A DNA stretch of 64,000 bases, taken from assembly GCF_014639535.1 (NCBI RefSeq), contig NZ_BMGA01000001.1, forward strand, positions 1,143,185 to 1,207,184. Direction: 5' to 3'. Of this stretch, positions 1-9,497 are shown in pieces. How positions within the stretch are numbered: the stretch's first letter is position 1; each line of letters starts with the position of its first letter. The stretch is from Flavobacterium palustre (lineage in GTDB: Bacteria; Bacteroidota; Bacteroidia; Flavobacteriales; Flavobacteriaceae). Below the pieces are notes generated by a model. The model was not told the DNA's origin, ran no database searches, and saw nothing but the letters and a program-made list of their open reading frames with translations. Made by a program: the position numbers and the translations under genes.

Positions 1-521
1 GTATTTGTTAAATTTCGATCTGCTAAAATTTCTATACTTAAAGATTTAGAAAAATTAACCCCCATTCCAAGAAGAACACCTACATTTGTTTTTTTATAAA
101 AGCCCTCAAGAAGTTCTTGGTCTTTACGAGCGTTTTTATCTAAAATGGAAGTGAATCTAAATCCTCCTGTTAAATAATATCCTTTGTTGTATTCTTTATT
201 TAGATCAAATTTTGTCAATAAGTGTGCTTGCAATGTTTTTAATCTTACTCTTTCAAAAACTCGTCCAGCATTGGGTGTATCGTAACTAGCAACTTCGTTT
301 GTTGTATTGTAGATACCGTATAGTTTTAATCCAAAGTTTTCATTCATAATATATTCTCCAAATAACCCTAAATTGATATCACTATTTGCTGCTCCTCCAC
401 TAATTTGACCATCAATTTCTATATCATAGTAATTTCCACCAATTAATAATCCGTAATTAAAGTCTTGAGAATAGCCTTTAAGACTTAAAAGAAAAATAAT
501 ACATATATAGAAGTTTTTCAT
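1..521 (-). CDS. Outer-membrane beta-barrel protein, 3' part cut by window edge
   Basis: Reading from an ATG at 521-519 on the minus strand, the frame stays open to the left edge, giving about 173 residues without a stop. It begins with a signal peptide (MKNFYICIIFLLSLKGYSQ), followed by alternating glycine/aromatic strands such as YGLLIGGNYYDIEIDG and GYYLTGGFRFTS, typical of small porin-like or OmpA-like beta-barrels of Bacteroidota. It is therefore probably exported and inserted in the outer membrane; no substrate can be inferred. The C-terminus lies outside the window. A 208-bp gap containing a terminator separates it from the GH63 gene, so it is probably its own transcription unit. The beta-barrel call is from composition and strand pattern only. 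Confidence 0.6.
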   Translation of the reverse strand, partial: MKNFYICIIFLLSLKGYSQDFNYGLLIGGNYYDIEIDGQISGGAANSDINLGLFGEYIMNENFGLKLYGIYNTTNEVASYDTPNAGRVFERVRLKTLQAHLLTKFDLNKEYNKGYYLTGGFRFTSILDKNARKDQELLEGFYKKTNVGVLLGMGVNFSKSLSIEILADRNLTN

Positions 522-670
522 TTTTAAAAAATTAATGATTATTAATATAAAATTCAAATTACTACCAATGTCAAGCCAGCTAAAAGAAGACTCTTCTTTC
601 AGTTTCTTCTCAAATATAAAAAACATTTTTTTAAAAACAGAATTTTCTCACTGGATTGCTTCAGAAACAT

Positions 671-708
671 AAAATCCCGTCTCATTCCTAAAAACGAGAC
701 GGGATTTT
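671..708 (-). terminator. Intrinsic terminator after the GH63 gene
   Basis: The arms AAAATCCCGTCTC (671-683) and GAGACGGGATTTT (696-708) are perfectly complementary over 13 bp with a 12-nt loop. The element lies just downstream of the minus-strand stop at 730, and read on the minus strand the stem ends in a T tract. Confidence 0.8.
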
Positions 709-729
709 CAATATGAATGTTCTGAAATT

Positions 730-3354
730 TTAACTATTCTTCTCTAATTCCAGAATCAAATTAGCAATAAGTGCCGTCCATCCCGTTTGGTGTGAAGCAC
801 CTAGACCTTTTCCGGTATCGCCATCAAAAAACTCATAGAAAAAGTGTTCATTTCTAAAGTGCTCGTCGTTAGCAAATTTATTTTCTTGATCGTCGGCGTG
901 GTATTGAAATTTACCGTTTTCGTTTCTTTCAAAAAGTTTGATTAATCGTTTCGTCAGTTCGTTGGCAATTTCATTGAGGTTCAGTTTGTTTCCGGAACCT
1001 GTTGGAAATTCATAGATGTATGTTGGCCCATAAAAAGTATAATATTTTCGCAAGGATTGAATAATCATATAATTCAATGGCATCCAGATAGGGCCACGCC
1101 AGTTAGAATTTCCGCCAAACATAGCCGAACGGCTTTCGCCCGGTTCATACTGAATTTGGTGATGACCCTGGTGTTTAAAAACAAACGGATGGTCTTTGTG
1201 GAATTTAGAAAGTGAACGAATTCCGAATTCGGATAAAAACTCATTTTCATCCAGTAAACGAATTAAAAGATGCTCTAATCTAAAACCACGCATGATAGAA
1301 AACAGGAAGTTACCGTCTGGGTTGGCTTTTTCTAAATTAGAAATTAAGGAAGCAAGATCCGGTCTGGTTCTGATGATTTCGTTGGCTCTTCTTCTAAAAT
1401 CCTGTAATTGATCGAACAAATCTTTGTGCATGATTTCGACTGCAAATAAAGGAATAACACCCACTAAAGAACGGACTCTCAAACGTTCGGTTTTGCCATT
1501 TGACATTTCGACAACATCATAATAGAAGTTGTCTTCGTCGTCCCAAAGTGAAATGTCTTTTTTACCAATATGGTGCATCGCCCAGGCGATGTTTAAAAAG
1601 TGTCGGAAAAATTTAGCCGAAACTTCTTCGTAGATTTTGTTGGTTTTTGCCAGTTCGAGCGACATGCGCAGCATATTCAATGAAAACATGGCCATCCAGC
1701 TCGTAGCATCGGCCTGTTGCATTTTTTTAATCCCTTCGGGCATGTGATTGCGGTCGAAAACCCCAATGTTATCCAGTCCTAAAAATCCACCCTCAAACAT
1801 ATCTGTACCGCTGGTGTCTTTTTGATTTACCCACCAGGTAAAATTGATGGTGAGTTTTAAGAATGCTTTTTCCAGAAAGGAGGTGTCGGCTTTGCCGGTA
1901 CGGAGTTTGTCTTTTTCGTAAACTGTCCACACCGCCCAGGAATGTACCGGAGGATTTACATCGCTAAAATTCCATTCGTAAGCCGGAATTTGTCCGTTAG
2001 GGTGCATGTAGCTTTCCTGTAAAACTAACAGCAGTTGTTGTTTTGCAAAACAAGGGTCGATTTCAACAAAAGATGCCATGTGAAATGCCAGATCCCAAGC
2101 GGCATACCAGGGATATTCCCATTTATCAGGCATAGAAATCACGTGTCGGTTGTTGAGGTGTTGCCAACTGAAATTGCGCAGATTAGTTCGGTGTGCCGGT
2201 GATTCTTCGTTGCCACCAAAGAGCCATTTGTGGATGTTGAAATAATAGAATTGTTTGGTCCACAACAAGCCCGAAAAAGCACTTTTTGCAATAGCACGGT
2301 GAGCTTCAGGGATTCTTTCGTTGATGGTTTCCTTATAAAAGGCTTCGCATTCTGTTTTCCGTTGGTCAAAAATAGCATCGAAATCATGCCAGGGATTTTC
2401 GAGTTCAGTATTGCTCAAACGAACTCGGATGCTTTTTTCTTCTCCCGGATTTAAATCTAATTGGTACCAAATAGCCATTTTAGTACCCTTTTTTTCCGGG
2501 TTTACTGTTGGATGCCCGTTGATAATATAGTTGTTAATGCCGTCTTTAACGTATCCATATTCGTTAGCAAATCCATAAATACGTTCGTTATTGGTTTCGT
2601 TTTCACAAAATAATTGCTCGCCATGTTCATGGTAAAAATAAAAGTCACCAATTCGGCTGCTTTTGGAAAGGATTGCATTATTGGAAACTGATTCCATATT
2701 CGGTCGCGGATGTCGGTTGTTGTGTTTCCAGAAATTACGAAACCAAAAATGCGGCAATACATGGATTTTTGCTTTTTCGTTTCCTCTGTTTACTACAGTC
2801 ACTTTCATCAGAATATCCTCAATACCGGCTTTGGCATATTCGATAAAACAATCAAAATACGCATTGTCTTTAAAAGTGTTGCTGTCCAGAATTTCAAATT
2901 CGTTTTCGTCGCGGCTTCGACGGTTGTTGTTGACTAAATCGCTATAGGGAAATTCGTTTTGCGGATATTTATACAGGTATTTATTGTAAGTGTGAGTAGG
3001 AGTGGATACCTGATGGAAATACAATTCTTTGACATCTTCCCCGTGATTTCCCTGATTGTTGGTTAAACCAAATAAACGTTCTTTTAAAATAGGGTCTTTG
3101 CCGTTCCAAAAAGCGGGAGCCAGACACAAAATTTCGCGGGAATCGCAAAAACCTCCAATGCCTTCTTCTCCCCAGCGGTAGGCATTGCTGCGTGCTTTGT
3201 CGTGGTCGATAAATTCCCAGGCCTCTCCGTGTTCACTATAGTCTTCACGAACGGTTCCCCATTGTCTTTCGGCTAAATAAGGTCCCCATTTTTTCCAATT
3301 TTTATAGTTGTTAGCGACAGCTAATCTTTCTGTTTCTGAATTAGTGTGTGCCAT
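730..3354 (-). CDS. GH63-type glucosidase (MGH1-like)
   Basis: This 874-residue protein resembles bacterial glycoside hydrolase family 63 enzymes, relatives of processing alpha-glucosidase I. The N-terminal half (about 1-350) is rich in beta-strand; the C-terminal half looks like the (alpha/alpha)6 catalytic barrel. Characteristic stretches are YPWYAAWDLAFHM near residue 420, which in the family carries a catalytic acid, and YEPGESRSAMFGGNSNWRG with GPIWMPLNYM near 740-755. No signal peptide is visible, so the enzyme is probably cytoplasmic and could act on trehalose-like, glucosylglycerate-like or other small alpha-glucosides; substrate specificity cannot be read from sequence. It is monocistronic: a terminator follows, and 218 bp separate its start from the MORN gene. 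Family call strong, substrate unknown. Confidence 0.8.
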   Translation of the reverse strand: MAHTNSETERLAVANNYKNWKKWGPYLAERQWGTVREDYSEHGEAWEFIDHDKARSNAYRWGEEGIGGFCDSREILCLAPAFWNGKDPILKERLFGLTNNQGNHGEDVKELYFHQVSTPTHTYNKYLYKYPQNEFPYSDLVNNNRRSRDENEFEILDSNTFKDNAYFDCFIEYAKAGIEDILMKVTVVNRGNEKAKIHVLPHFWFRNFWKHNNRHPRPNMESVSNNAILSKSSRIGDFYFYHEHGEQLFCENETNNERIYGFANEYGYVKDGINNYIINGHPTVNPEKKGTKMAIWYQLDLNPGEEKSIRVRLSNTELENPWHDFDAIFDQRKTECEAFYKETINERIPEAHRAIAKSAFSGLLWTKQFYYFNIHKWLFGGNEESPAHRTNLRNFSWQHLNNRHVISMPDKWEYPWYAAWDLAFHMASFVEIDPCFAKQQLLLVLQESYMHPNGQIPAYEWNFSDVNPPVHSWAVWTVYEKDKLRTGKADTSFLEKAFLKLTINFTWWVNQKDTSGTDMFEGGFLGLDNIGVFDRNHMPEGIKKMQQADATSWMAMFSLNMLRMSLELAKTNKIYEEVSAKFFRHFLNIAWAMHHIGKKDISLWDDEDNFYYDVVEMSNGKTERLRVRSLVGVIPLFAVEIMHKDLFDQLQDFRRRANEIIRTRPDLASLISNLEKANPDGNFLFSIMRGFRLEHLLIRLLDENEFLSEFGIRSLSKFHKDHPFVFKHQGHHQIQYEPGESRSAMFGGNSNWRGPIWMPLNYMIIQSLRKYYTFYGPTYIYEFPTGSGNKLNLNEIANELTKRLIKLFERNENGKFQYHADDQENKFANDEHFRNEHFFYEFFDGDTGKGLGASHQTGWTALIANLILELEKNS

Positions 3355-3572
3355 ATTGTTTGTGTGCTAGTTAGTGGTATTAAAAATCTAAAAACCGATT
3401 CTTCAAAGGAACATTTTTCAATGTAATTTATCAGTCGGGTATGAGTAAAAATAAGATTTTTTTCCACAATAGCCCATTCGATGAAACACTATTGTCTAAT
3501 TGTTGGTATTGTTAAGAAACTTTTTGTTTTTCTAAAAAAAGGAGTGTTTTTTTTGATGAAGTGGTAGCGGTT

Positions 3573-4799
3573 TTATTCTATTAAAATGCCATCACGATAG
3601 CTGGATTTTTGTTCTCCATTGTTTTTGAATAGAATTCCGTTAAATTCTTTACTATTTTTCCATTCGCCTGTAAATTTTTCTCCATTGGCATAAAACATCG
3701 TTCCCTGACCATTTTGCCTGTTTCTCATAAAGTTTCCTACGAATTTGTCACCGTTAGGCCAGTTATAAGTTCCCTGTCCGGTTCGACTTCCGTCTTTCCA
3801 TTCGCCGGAATATTTTTCACCATTAGTATAGTTAATTGTTCCCAAACCGTTCTTATTACCATTCTTAAAATTTCCAATATAGGTTTCATTTATAGAAACA
3901 TCTGTGAGTGTACCTTTGCCCTCAAATTGGTTGTCTTTCCATTGTCCACTATATTTGGAGCCATTTAGATAGAGAAGTGTTCCTTGTCCACTTTGTTTTC
4001 CTAATTTAAATTCTCCGATGTAAATACGGGTATTTTGGTGTAATCGAATTCCGTTGCCATTGAAATATGGACTAACTAACTTGTACTTTTTAGGGGATTT
4101 TGGGTCTTTAGAAAATGTTCTTAATTCTGGTTTATTCTTGTTTTCATCGTTCCATTGGATAATAAATTTATCTCCATTTGGAGTGTGAAAAGTGCCAATG
4201 CTATCTAAACTAATATTTTTCCAATTACCAATATATTTGATGCCATTTACAAAAGTCATCGTCCCCTGACCATTAAATTTACCGTCCTTCCATTCTCCGC
4301 TATATTTATTTCCATTAGCAAAAGTGTAGGTTCCCTGACCATCTATTTTGTCTTCTCTCAATTCTCCAGTATAACTATCATTATTGTCAAATGTTATTGT
4401 TCCTTTTCCATCAAATTTATGGTTCTTAAATTCACCTATATATTTAATTCCATTTTTAAATATTTTACTTCCCTTTCCGTTAAGTAAGCCATCTTTCCAC
4501 TCGCCAGAAATTTCGGAACCATCTTTGGTTTTGTATGTTCCTTGTCCATTTAATTGGTTCTTTACCCATTGCCCATCTGCAATTCCGCCTCGTAAATTTG
4601 CTTTACCTTTGCCGTTTGCTTCTTTAACTCCATTATTTTCGGTTATTTCGCCTTTGTAGTAACCACAGTTGTTGGGAAAAGGACAAATATAAATCGAGTC
4701 ATTTTCAGTGGTTTTATATGTTTTTTCTTGACTAGTTGTGTTTTGTGCCTGACAAATAAAGCTAACTACTAAGAGAAGAAAGGATAAAGGTTTGGTCAT
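3573..4799 (-). CDS. Exported MORN-repeat protein
   Basis: This 408-residue protein has a signal peptide (ends near FICQAQ, residue 19) followed by about a dozen MORN repeats of the form YxGEWKDGxxxGxGTxxxxNGxK from about residue 45 to the C-terminus. Examples are YSGEWKDGKFNGQGTMTF and YSGEWKDGSRTGQGTYNW. Degenerate units around residues 195-245 interrupt the register, splitting the array into two blocks. MORN repeats form elongated beta-hairpin stacks usually involved in protein or membrane contacts; no enzymatic domain is present. Location is likely periplasmic or outer surface. It is not evidently co-transcribed with mscS, because a terminator lies at 4885-4913. Function unknown beyond a repeat scaffold. 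Confidence 0.75.
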   Translation of the reverse strand: MTKPLSFLLLVVSFICQAQNTTSQEKTYKTTENDSIYICPFPNNCGYYKGEITENNGVKEANGKGKANLRGGIADGQWVKNQLNGQGTYKTKDGSEISGEWKDGLLNGKGSKIFKNGIKYIGEFKNHKFDGKGTITFDNNDSYTGELREDKIDGQGTYTFANGNKYSGEWKDGKFNGQGTMTFVNGIKYIGNWKNISLDSIGTFHTPNGDKFIIQWNDENKNKPELRTFSKDPKSPKKYKLVSPYFNGNGIRLHQNTRIYIGEFKLGKQSGQGTLLYLNGSKYSGQWKDNQFEGKGTLTDVSINETYIGNFKNGNKNGLGTINYTNGEKYSGEWKDGSRTGQGTYNWPNGDKFVGNFMRNRQNGQGTMFYANGEKFTGEWKNSKEFNGILFKNNGEQKSSYRDGILIE

Positions 4800-4884
4800 T
4801 TTAGAATTGGTCTATAATTTAAGCTATTTCAAATGTATTCATTTTTCGAAATAAATTGTAAGAAAAAGCTTTTTTTAAACAAAA

Positions 4885-4913
4885 AACTTCCTGTTTTTTT
4901 AAGGCAGGAAGTT
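4885..4913 (-). terminator. Intrinsic terminator after mscS-like gene
   Basis: AACTTCCTG (4885-4893) pairs with CAGGAAGTT (4905-4913) just past the minus-strand stop at 4937. An A-rich run at 4881-4886 becomes the terminal U tract in the transcript. Confidence 0.75.
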
Positions 4914-4936
4914 GTATATCGATTAGAAATTGTTTT

Positions 4937-5770
4937 CTATTTCTTTGGAATAGTTGGATTATCTGTAGTTGGGATAGGGATATTCAGGTTGTAATCAGGG
5001 AATCGGGTATATACTTTTTCATTCATATCAAAGAAAACACCCCAGTAATCAGCTCCGTTAACCCATACTCTTACTGTAAAATTAACCGAAGTCCCCAGAG
5101 AGGCTAATCCAATAAATGGAGCTGGTTCTTTTAGGATTCGGTTGTCTTCGGCAATGAAATCATTAATGGCTTTTTTGAAATTTTCAACATTATCACCGTG
5201 AGAAATTCCAAAAATCCAGTCAACTCTACGAGTGGGCTCAGTAGAAAAATTGGTTAATGCACCTGTTGAAAGTGGTCCGTTAGGTATAATCACTAATTTT
5301 TTATCGGCGGTGTTAAGTAATGTTGAAAAAATAGTAATCTCTTTTACAGTTCCAATAAATCCCTGAGCTTCGATAGTGTCGCCTATTTTAAATGGTTTTA
5401 AAATCAAAATAATAACACCTCCGGCAAAATTTTGTAATGTTCCGGATAATGCCATACCAACTGCAAGACCTGCGGCTCCAAGGATTGCAACAAACGATGT
5501 CATTTGGATGCCAATCATACCCATTACGGTAATGGCAACTAAAACCTTCAGTGTAATGTTAGTTAAACTTCGTAAGAACGGAATCAGGGATTGGTCAATT
5601 TTTGATTTTTCCAATGATCTTCCAACTCCTTTGGTAACTAATTTGGTAAACCACAAACCAATTACCAGAACGATAATTCCGCCGACTAATTTAGGTGCGT
5701 ATTCAAAACCAAAATCGATTGATTTTTCAATGTACTTGTTTACTAGTGTAACTTGTTGATCGATTAACAT
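4937..5770 (-). CDS. mscS: MscS-family small-conductance mechanosensitive channel
   Basis: The 277-residue protein has the MscS layout: three N-terminal membrane segments (about 20-45, 60-80, 85-125), then the conserved pore helix and beta domain, then a soluble alpha/beta C-terminal cage. The pore region AAGLAVGMALSGTLQNFAGGVIILILKPFKIGDTIE contains the Gly/Ala-packed TM3 and the post-TM3 signature (KPFKIGDTIE). The family releases solutes on hypo-osmotic shock from the inner membrane. Its start lies 12 nt downstream of the stop of the MMPL/RND gene, so the two are probably transcribed together from upstream of 8206. Length matches the minimal MscS class. Confidence 0.9.
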   Translation of the reverse strand: MLIDQQVTLVNKYIEKSIDFGFEYAPKLVGGIIVLVIGLWFTKLVTKGVGRSLEKSKIDQSLIPFLRSLTNITLKVLVAITVMGMIGIQMTSFVAILGAAGLAVGMALSGTLQNFAGGVIILILKPFKIGDTIEAQGFIGTVKEITIFSTLLNTADKKLVIIPNGPLSTGALTNFSTEPTRRVDWIFGISHGDNVENFKKAINDFIAEDNRILKEPAPFIGLASLGTSVNFTVRVWVNGADYWGVFFDMNEKVYTRFPDYNLNIPIPTTDNPTIPKK

Positions 5771-5782
5771 TTTAATTGTTTT

Positions 5783-8206
5783 TTATAATAATTTCGTTTT
5801 TTTCAAAGCGTCGATTTCTTCATCACTGTGTTCGATAATATCAATTTTTGGTTCGATAAATTCCTGTTCGTTTGCCAATGTTTTGTTTAGGGTCAGTACT
5901 AAAGCAGGTAATAACATCAGGTTAGATAACATTCCGAATAAGAGTGTTAGCGAAATCAATCCGCCCAATGCTATGGTTCCGCCAAAACTGGAAAGCATGA
6001 ATACCGAAAATCCAAAGAACAATACAATAGAAGTATAAAACATACTCAAACCGGCATCGTTGAAAGTAGCGTAAACTGATTTGCGGATTTTCCAGTTGTT
6101 TTTCTTTAATTCTTCACGGTATTGTGCCAGGAATCGAACAGTATCATCAACCGAAAGTCCAAATGCAATCCCGAAAACCAATATGGTGGACGGTTTTAAC
6201 GGAATGTCTAAAAAGCCCATAATTCCTGCTGTTAACAATAACGGAAGTAAATTGGGGATGATAGAAACCAAAATCATTTTGAACGAACGGAACATAAATC
6301 CGATTAAAAGTGCTGTTAAGAAAAAGGCAAAAACCAGAGACGATAGCAAGTTGTCCAGTAAGTAACCTGTACCTTTTTGAAAAACCAATGCTTTTCCGGT
6401 AATGGTTACCTTGTAACGATCAGCAGGGAATATTTTATCGGCTTTTTCGCGAATTTCGGCTTCAATTTTTTGAATAGCTCCGCCGTTATCATCGCGCATA
6501 AAAGTGGTGATTCGGGCAAACTGACCCGTTGAATCAACATAACTTTTCATCAGGTTTTCTTTGGAATTTTTAGTGGCATTTTTAGCATAAGACAAAATAA
6601 ATCCCTGTTCCTGAGAAGTTGGTAAATCGTAATATTCAGGATTTCCGTTGTAGTAGGCCTGTTTGGAATATTTAACCAAATTAACAATCGAGATTGGTTT
6701 TGATAATTCCGGAATTTCATCAATTGCCTGTTCTAATTCGTCCATGCGTTTTAGCGTAGAGAGTTTCATTACGCCTTTTTTACGTTTGGTGTCAATCATG
6801 ATTTCCAGTGGCATCACACCGTCAAATTCATTTTCGAAGAAAACAATGTCCTGGAAGAAAGCTTCTTTTTTAGGCATGTCTTCAATCAAACTGCCTGAAA
6901 TACGCATTTTATAAATTCCGATAATGCTGATAACCAGCAAGGAAACTGCAACCACATAAATAGAAAAACGGCTGTGTTTTACATTGTGCAGAATCCAATC
7001 CATGAATCTTTTTACCGATCCCCGATCCAGATGTTCAATGTGACGGTCTTTTGGTGCAGGAATATAACTGTGGAAAACAGGAATTACTATGATGCACAAG
7101 AAGAACAAAGCCATAATGTTGATGGAAGTGACATTTCCAAACTCTATAAGTAATTGATTGTTTGAGGAAATGAAGGTAAAAAAACCAATGGCTGTGGTTA
7201 CATTAGTCATTAGGGTAGCCATCCCAATTTTGGTAGTTACCCTTTGCAAAGCCTTGACTTTATTGCGGTGAACCTTGTATTCCTGATGGTATTTATTGGT
7301 CAGGAAAATGCAATTTGGAATCCCGATAACAATAATTAACGAAGGTACTAAGGCCGTTAAAACCGTGATTTCGTAATTGAATAATCCTAAGAAACCAAAA
7401 GACCACATTACACCAATAATTACAATGACAATTGAGATTAAAGTGGCTCTGAAACTTCTGAAAAAGAAAAAGAATAACAATGAAGTTACTAATAACGAAG
7501 CGCCAATGAAAAGACTGATTTCGTCAGTAATTGTTTTTGCATTTAAAGTTCGGATGTAAGGCATACCCGAAACACGCAAATCGATGTTGGTTTCTTTTTC
7601 GAATTTTTCAATTGCCGGAACTAATTTTTCCAGAATATAATCTTTACGGGCTTTGGTATTTACAATCTTCTTGTCCATGTAAATGGCCGAACGAATACTT
7701 CCTGATTTTTTGTTAAATAACAAACCTTCGTAAAAAGGCATGTCATTAAACAGTTCTTTCCTGATTTTTTCAAGATAGGCTTTGTCAGCTGTTTTGTTTT
7801 GTTCAACAAAAGGGATTAATTCAAACTTTTGAAGAGAATCGTTTTTTTGCAGTTTTTTTAAGTCATTTATTGAAACAACTAAATCAATTGCTTTGTCTTC
7901 TTTGATGCTGTTCATCAAAGTGTTCCAGGCTTTAAATGCTTTTGGTGTAAAAAAGTTATTGTCTTTTACTCCAATGATAATCAGGTTTCCTTCTTCGCCA
8001 AATTTGTTTAAGAACGCATTGTATTCAACGTTAGCAATGTTATCTTCTGGTAACATGTTGGCTTCTGTGAATGTGAAATGGATATGTTTCCATTGCATAC
8101 TTAGAAAAACGGTTATCGCAACAATAATCGATAACATTAAAATTTTATTTCGAAGGACCACACGGGCAATTAATTCCCAGAATCCTAAACTGAACCACTT
8201 GATCAT
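5783..8206 (-). CDS. MMPL/RND-superfamily inner-membrane transporter
   Basis: This 807-residue protein has the two-fold RND arrangement: TM1 near residues 20-38, a periplasmic domain (about 45-225), a five-helix bundle (about 230-380), TM7 near 420, a second periplasmic domain (about 450-630), and a second helix bundle (about 635-770). The second bundle contains FGLSVDDTVRFLAQYREE, the family pattern with paired Asp residues in TM10 thought to relay protons. It resembles single-component MMPL/HpnN-type exporters for lipids or hydrophobic molecules rather than AcrB pumps, being shorter and with no MFP or OMF gene next to it. The mscS-like gene follows after 12 nt. Cargo unknown. Confidence 0.8.
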   Translation of the reverse strand: MIKWFSLGFWELIARVVLRNKILMLSIIVAITVFLSMQWKHIHFTFTEANMLPEDNIANVEYNAFLNKFGEEGNLIIIGVKDNNFFTPKAFKAWNTLMNSIKEDKAIDLVVSINDLKKLQKNDSLQKFELIPFVEQNKTADKAYLEKIRKELFNDMPFYEGLLFNKKSGSIRSAIYMDKKIVNTKARKDYILEKLVPAIEKFEKETNIDLRVSGMPYIRTLNAKTITDEISLFIGASLLVTSLLFFFFFRSFRATLISIVIVIIGVMWSFGFLGLFNYEITVLTALVPSLIIVIGIPNCIFLTNKYHQEYKVHRNKVKALQRVTTKIGMATLMTNVTTAIGFFTFISSNNQLLIEFGNVTSINIMALFFLCIIVIPVFHSYIPAPKDRHIEHLDRGSVKRFMDWILHNVKHSRFSIYVVAVSLLVISIIGIYKMRISGSLIEDMPKKEAFFQDIVFFENEFDGVMPLEIMIDTKRKKGVMKLSTLKRMDELEQAIDEIPELSKPISIVNLVKYSKQAYYNGNPEYYDLPTSQEQGFILSYAKNATKNSKENLMKSYVDSTGQFARITTFMRDDNGGAIQKIEAEIREKADKIFPADRYKVTITGKALVFQKGTGYLLDNLLSSLVFAFFLTALLIGFMFRSFKMILVSIIPNLLPLLLTAGIMGFLDIPLKPSTILVFGIAFGLSVDDTVRFLAQYREELKKNNWKIRKSVYATFNDAGLSMFYTSIVLFFGFSVFMLSSFGGTIALGGLISLTLLFGMLSNLMLLPALVLTLNKTLANEQEFIEPKIDIIEHSDEEIDALKKTKLL

Positions 8207-8384
8207 AATGAATATTTAACGGGCGCAAATGTAGTGAATAATGCCCGGAATCATAAATAATACCCTAGCTTTCACTGTATGTTAACAAAAAATTACCATT
8301 GAAGGGGTGCTAATTCTTCGGGGTTTTTATAATTCCTATGGTAGCTTTTCTCATATTTGTATTTTATTTAAAAATGGTACAAAA

Positions 8385-8714
8385 ATGAATTGGATTTTGC
8401 TGGTTATTGCAGGACTGTTTGAAGTAGCGTTTGCTTCCTGCCTTGGGAAAGCTAAAGAAACAACCGGAATTATTTCGACCTATTGGATGATTGGTTTTTT
8501 TGTTTGTCTGTCGGTAAGTATGTTTTTGTTGTACAAAGTAACTCAGGTTTTGCCTATCGGGACAGCTTATGCCGTTTGGACCGGAATTGGAGCCGTGGGA
8601 ACTGTTTTAGTTGGTATTTTTGTTTTCAAAGAACCGGCCAGTTTCTGGAGGTTGTTTTTTTTAATGACACTTATTGCTTCGATTATCGGATTGAAGTTTG
8701 TGTCTGCTCATTAA
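8385..8714 (+). CDS. sugE: SMR-family exporter, Gdx/SugE-type
   Basis: A 109-residue, four-helix membrane protein of the small multidrug resistance family. The start at 8385 gives MNWILLVIAGLFE, placing the essential proton/substrate glutamate at position 13 as in guanidinium exporters (Gdx, formerly SugE); an upstream in-frame start would add an unlikely leader. GTAYAVWTGIGAVG is the characteristic SMR loop, and the central KAKETTG segment also fits the Gdx/SugE branch rather than EmrE. It works as an antiparallel homodimer in the inner membrane, exchanging protons for guanidinium or small cations. No guanidine riboswitch was recognised in the 178-bp upstream gap. The histidine kinase starts 21 nt downstream. 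Confidence 0.82.
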   Translation: MNWILLVIAGLFEVAFASCLGKAKETTGIISTYWMIGFFVCLSVSMFLLYKVTQVLPIGTAYAVWTGIGAVGTVLVGIFVFKEPASFWRLFFLMTLIASIIGLKFVSAH

Positions 8715-8735
8715 TTAACAGACAAGTTCAATAGT

Positions 8736-9497
8736 ATGCAGGAAACTAGTAATATTGGCTATATTTTAGGTCTCATTATTTTGCTTTTAACAGCGATTAT
8801 TGGTTTTGTATTGTATCATTTAATGCAGGCCAAAAAAGAAAAAAAAGAACTGGAAAGTAATTTTTACACGCTGGAAAGAAGAGTCAATGATTTGCAACTG
8901 GAAACCTTAGAGTCAAAATTGAATCCGCATCTTTTCAAGAATATTTTAAATTCGATTCAGTCACATGCCTATCAAACGTACTTTGCATTGGATAAATTAG
9001 CCAATGTGCTGGATTATATTTTGTACGAAAGCAAGAAAAAATTTGTTACTCCAAAAGAAGAAATTGATTTTGCGCTGAATTTAATCGAAATTAACAAAAT
9101 TAAAATCAGTCCGCTTTTTGAATTAAAGATAAAAACCAATATTGATAAGGAAGACAAATTGTATGAAGAACCATTATTGGCACCTTTAATTTCGATAGAT
9201 TTGATTGAAAACGCCTTTAAACATGCCGATTTGCAAAATCCTGATGCTTTTATTTCGGTTATTTTTGAGTTTAAAAATAATGCTTTTTCGATGACGGTTT
9301 CAAACAAAATTTCCGATAAGAAAGTACTGAAAAAAGAACGAAGCGGAATTGGGAATGCTACCTTAGAACAGCGTTTGCGAATTATTTATAAAAATAATTT
9401 TAAGCTCGATAAGTTTGTAGAAAACGATATTTACATTGCTCATTTAAAGATTGACTTGCTTGAATACAAAACTGAAATGTTTACTGTTGGACGATGA
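8736..9497 (+). CDS. LytS-type sensor histidine kinase (His_kinase family)
   Basis: The 253-residue kinase has a single N-terminal membrane segment (about residues 7-29), a short coiled region, and the His_kinase box LESKLNPHLFKNILNSIQSH with the phospho-accepting histidine near residue 65. The ATPase region includes LIENAFKHA (N-box) and RSGIGNATLEQRL. It has no extracellular sensor domain to speak of, so it may read the membrane or a partner protein. Its 3' end overlaps the response regulator gene by about 38 bp, implying translational coupling. The SMR exporter gene precedes it by 21 nt, so all three may form one unit. Confidence 0.85.
   Translation: MQETSNIGYILGLIILLLTAIIGFVLYHLMQAKKEKKELESNFYTLERRVNDLQLETLESKLNPHLFKNILNSIQSHAYQTYFALDKLANVLDYILYESKKKFVTPKEEIDFALNLIEINKIKISPLFELKIKTNIDKEDKLYEEPLLAPLISIDLIENAFKHADLQNPDAFISVIFEFKNNAFSMTVSNKISDKKVLKKERSGIGNATLEQRLRIIYKNNFKLDKFVENDIYIAHLKIDLLEYKTEMFTVGR

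Noticed and set aside
3573-4799. The tandem repeats of this gene as a CRISPR-like array
   Set aside because: The periodicity is that of coding MORN repeats (about 69 bp, degenerate at third positions), with no identical repeats or unique spacers.
8207-8384. A guanidine riboswitch in front of the SMR exporter gene
   Set aside because: No ykkC-type or other known guanidine aptamer core could be recognised in this short AT-rich stretch.
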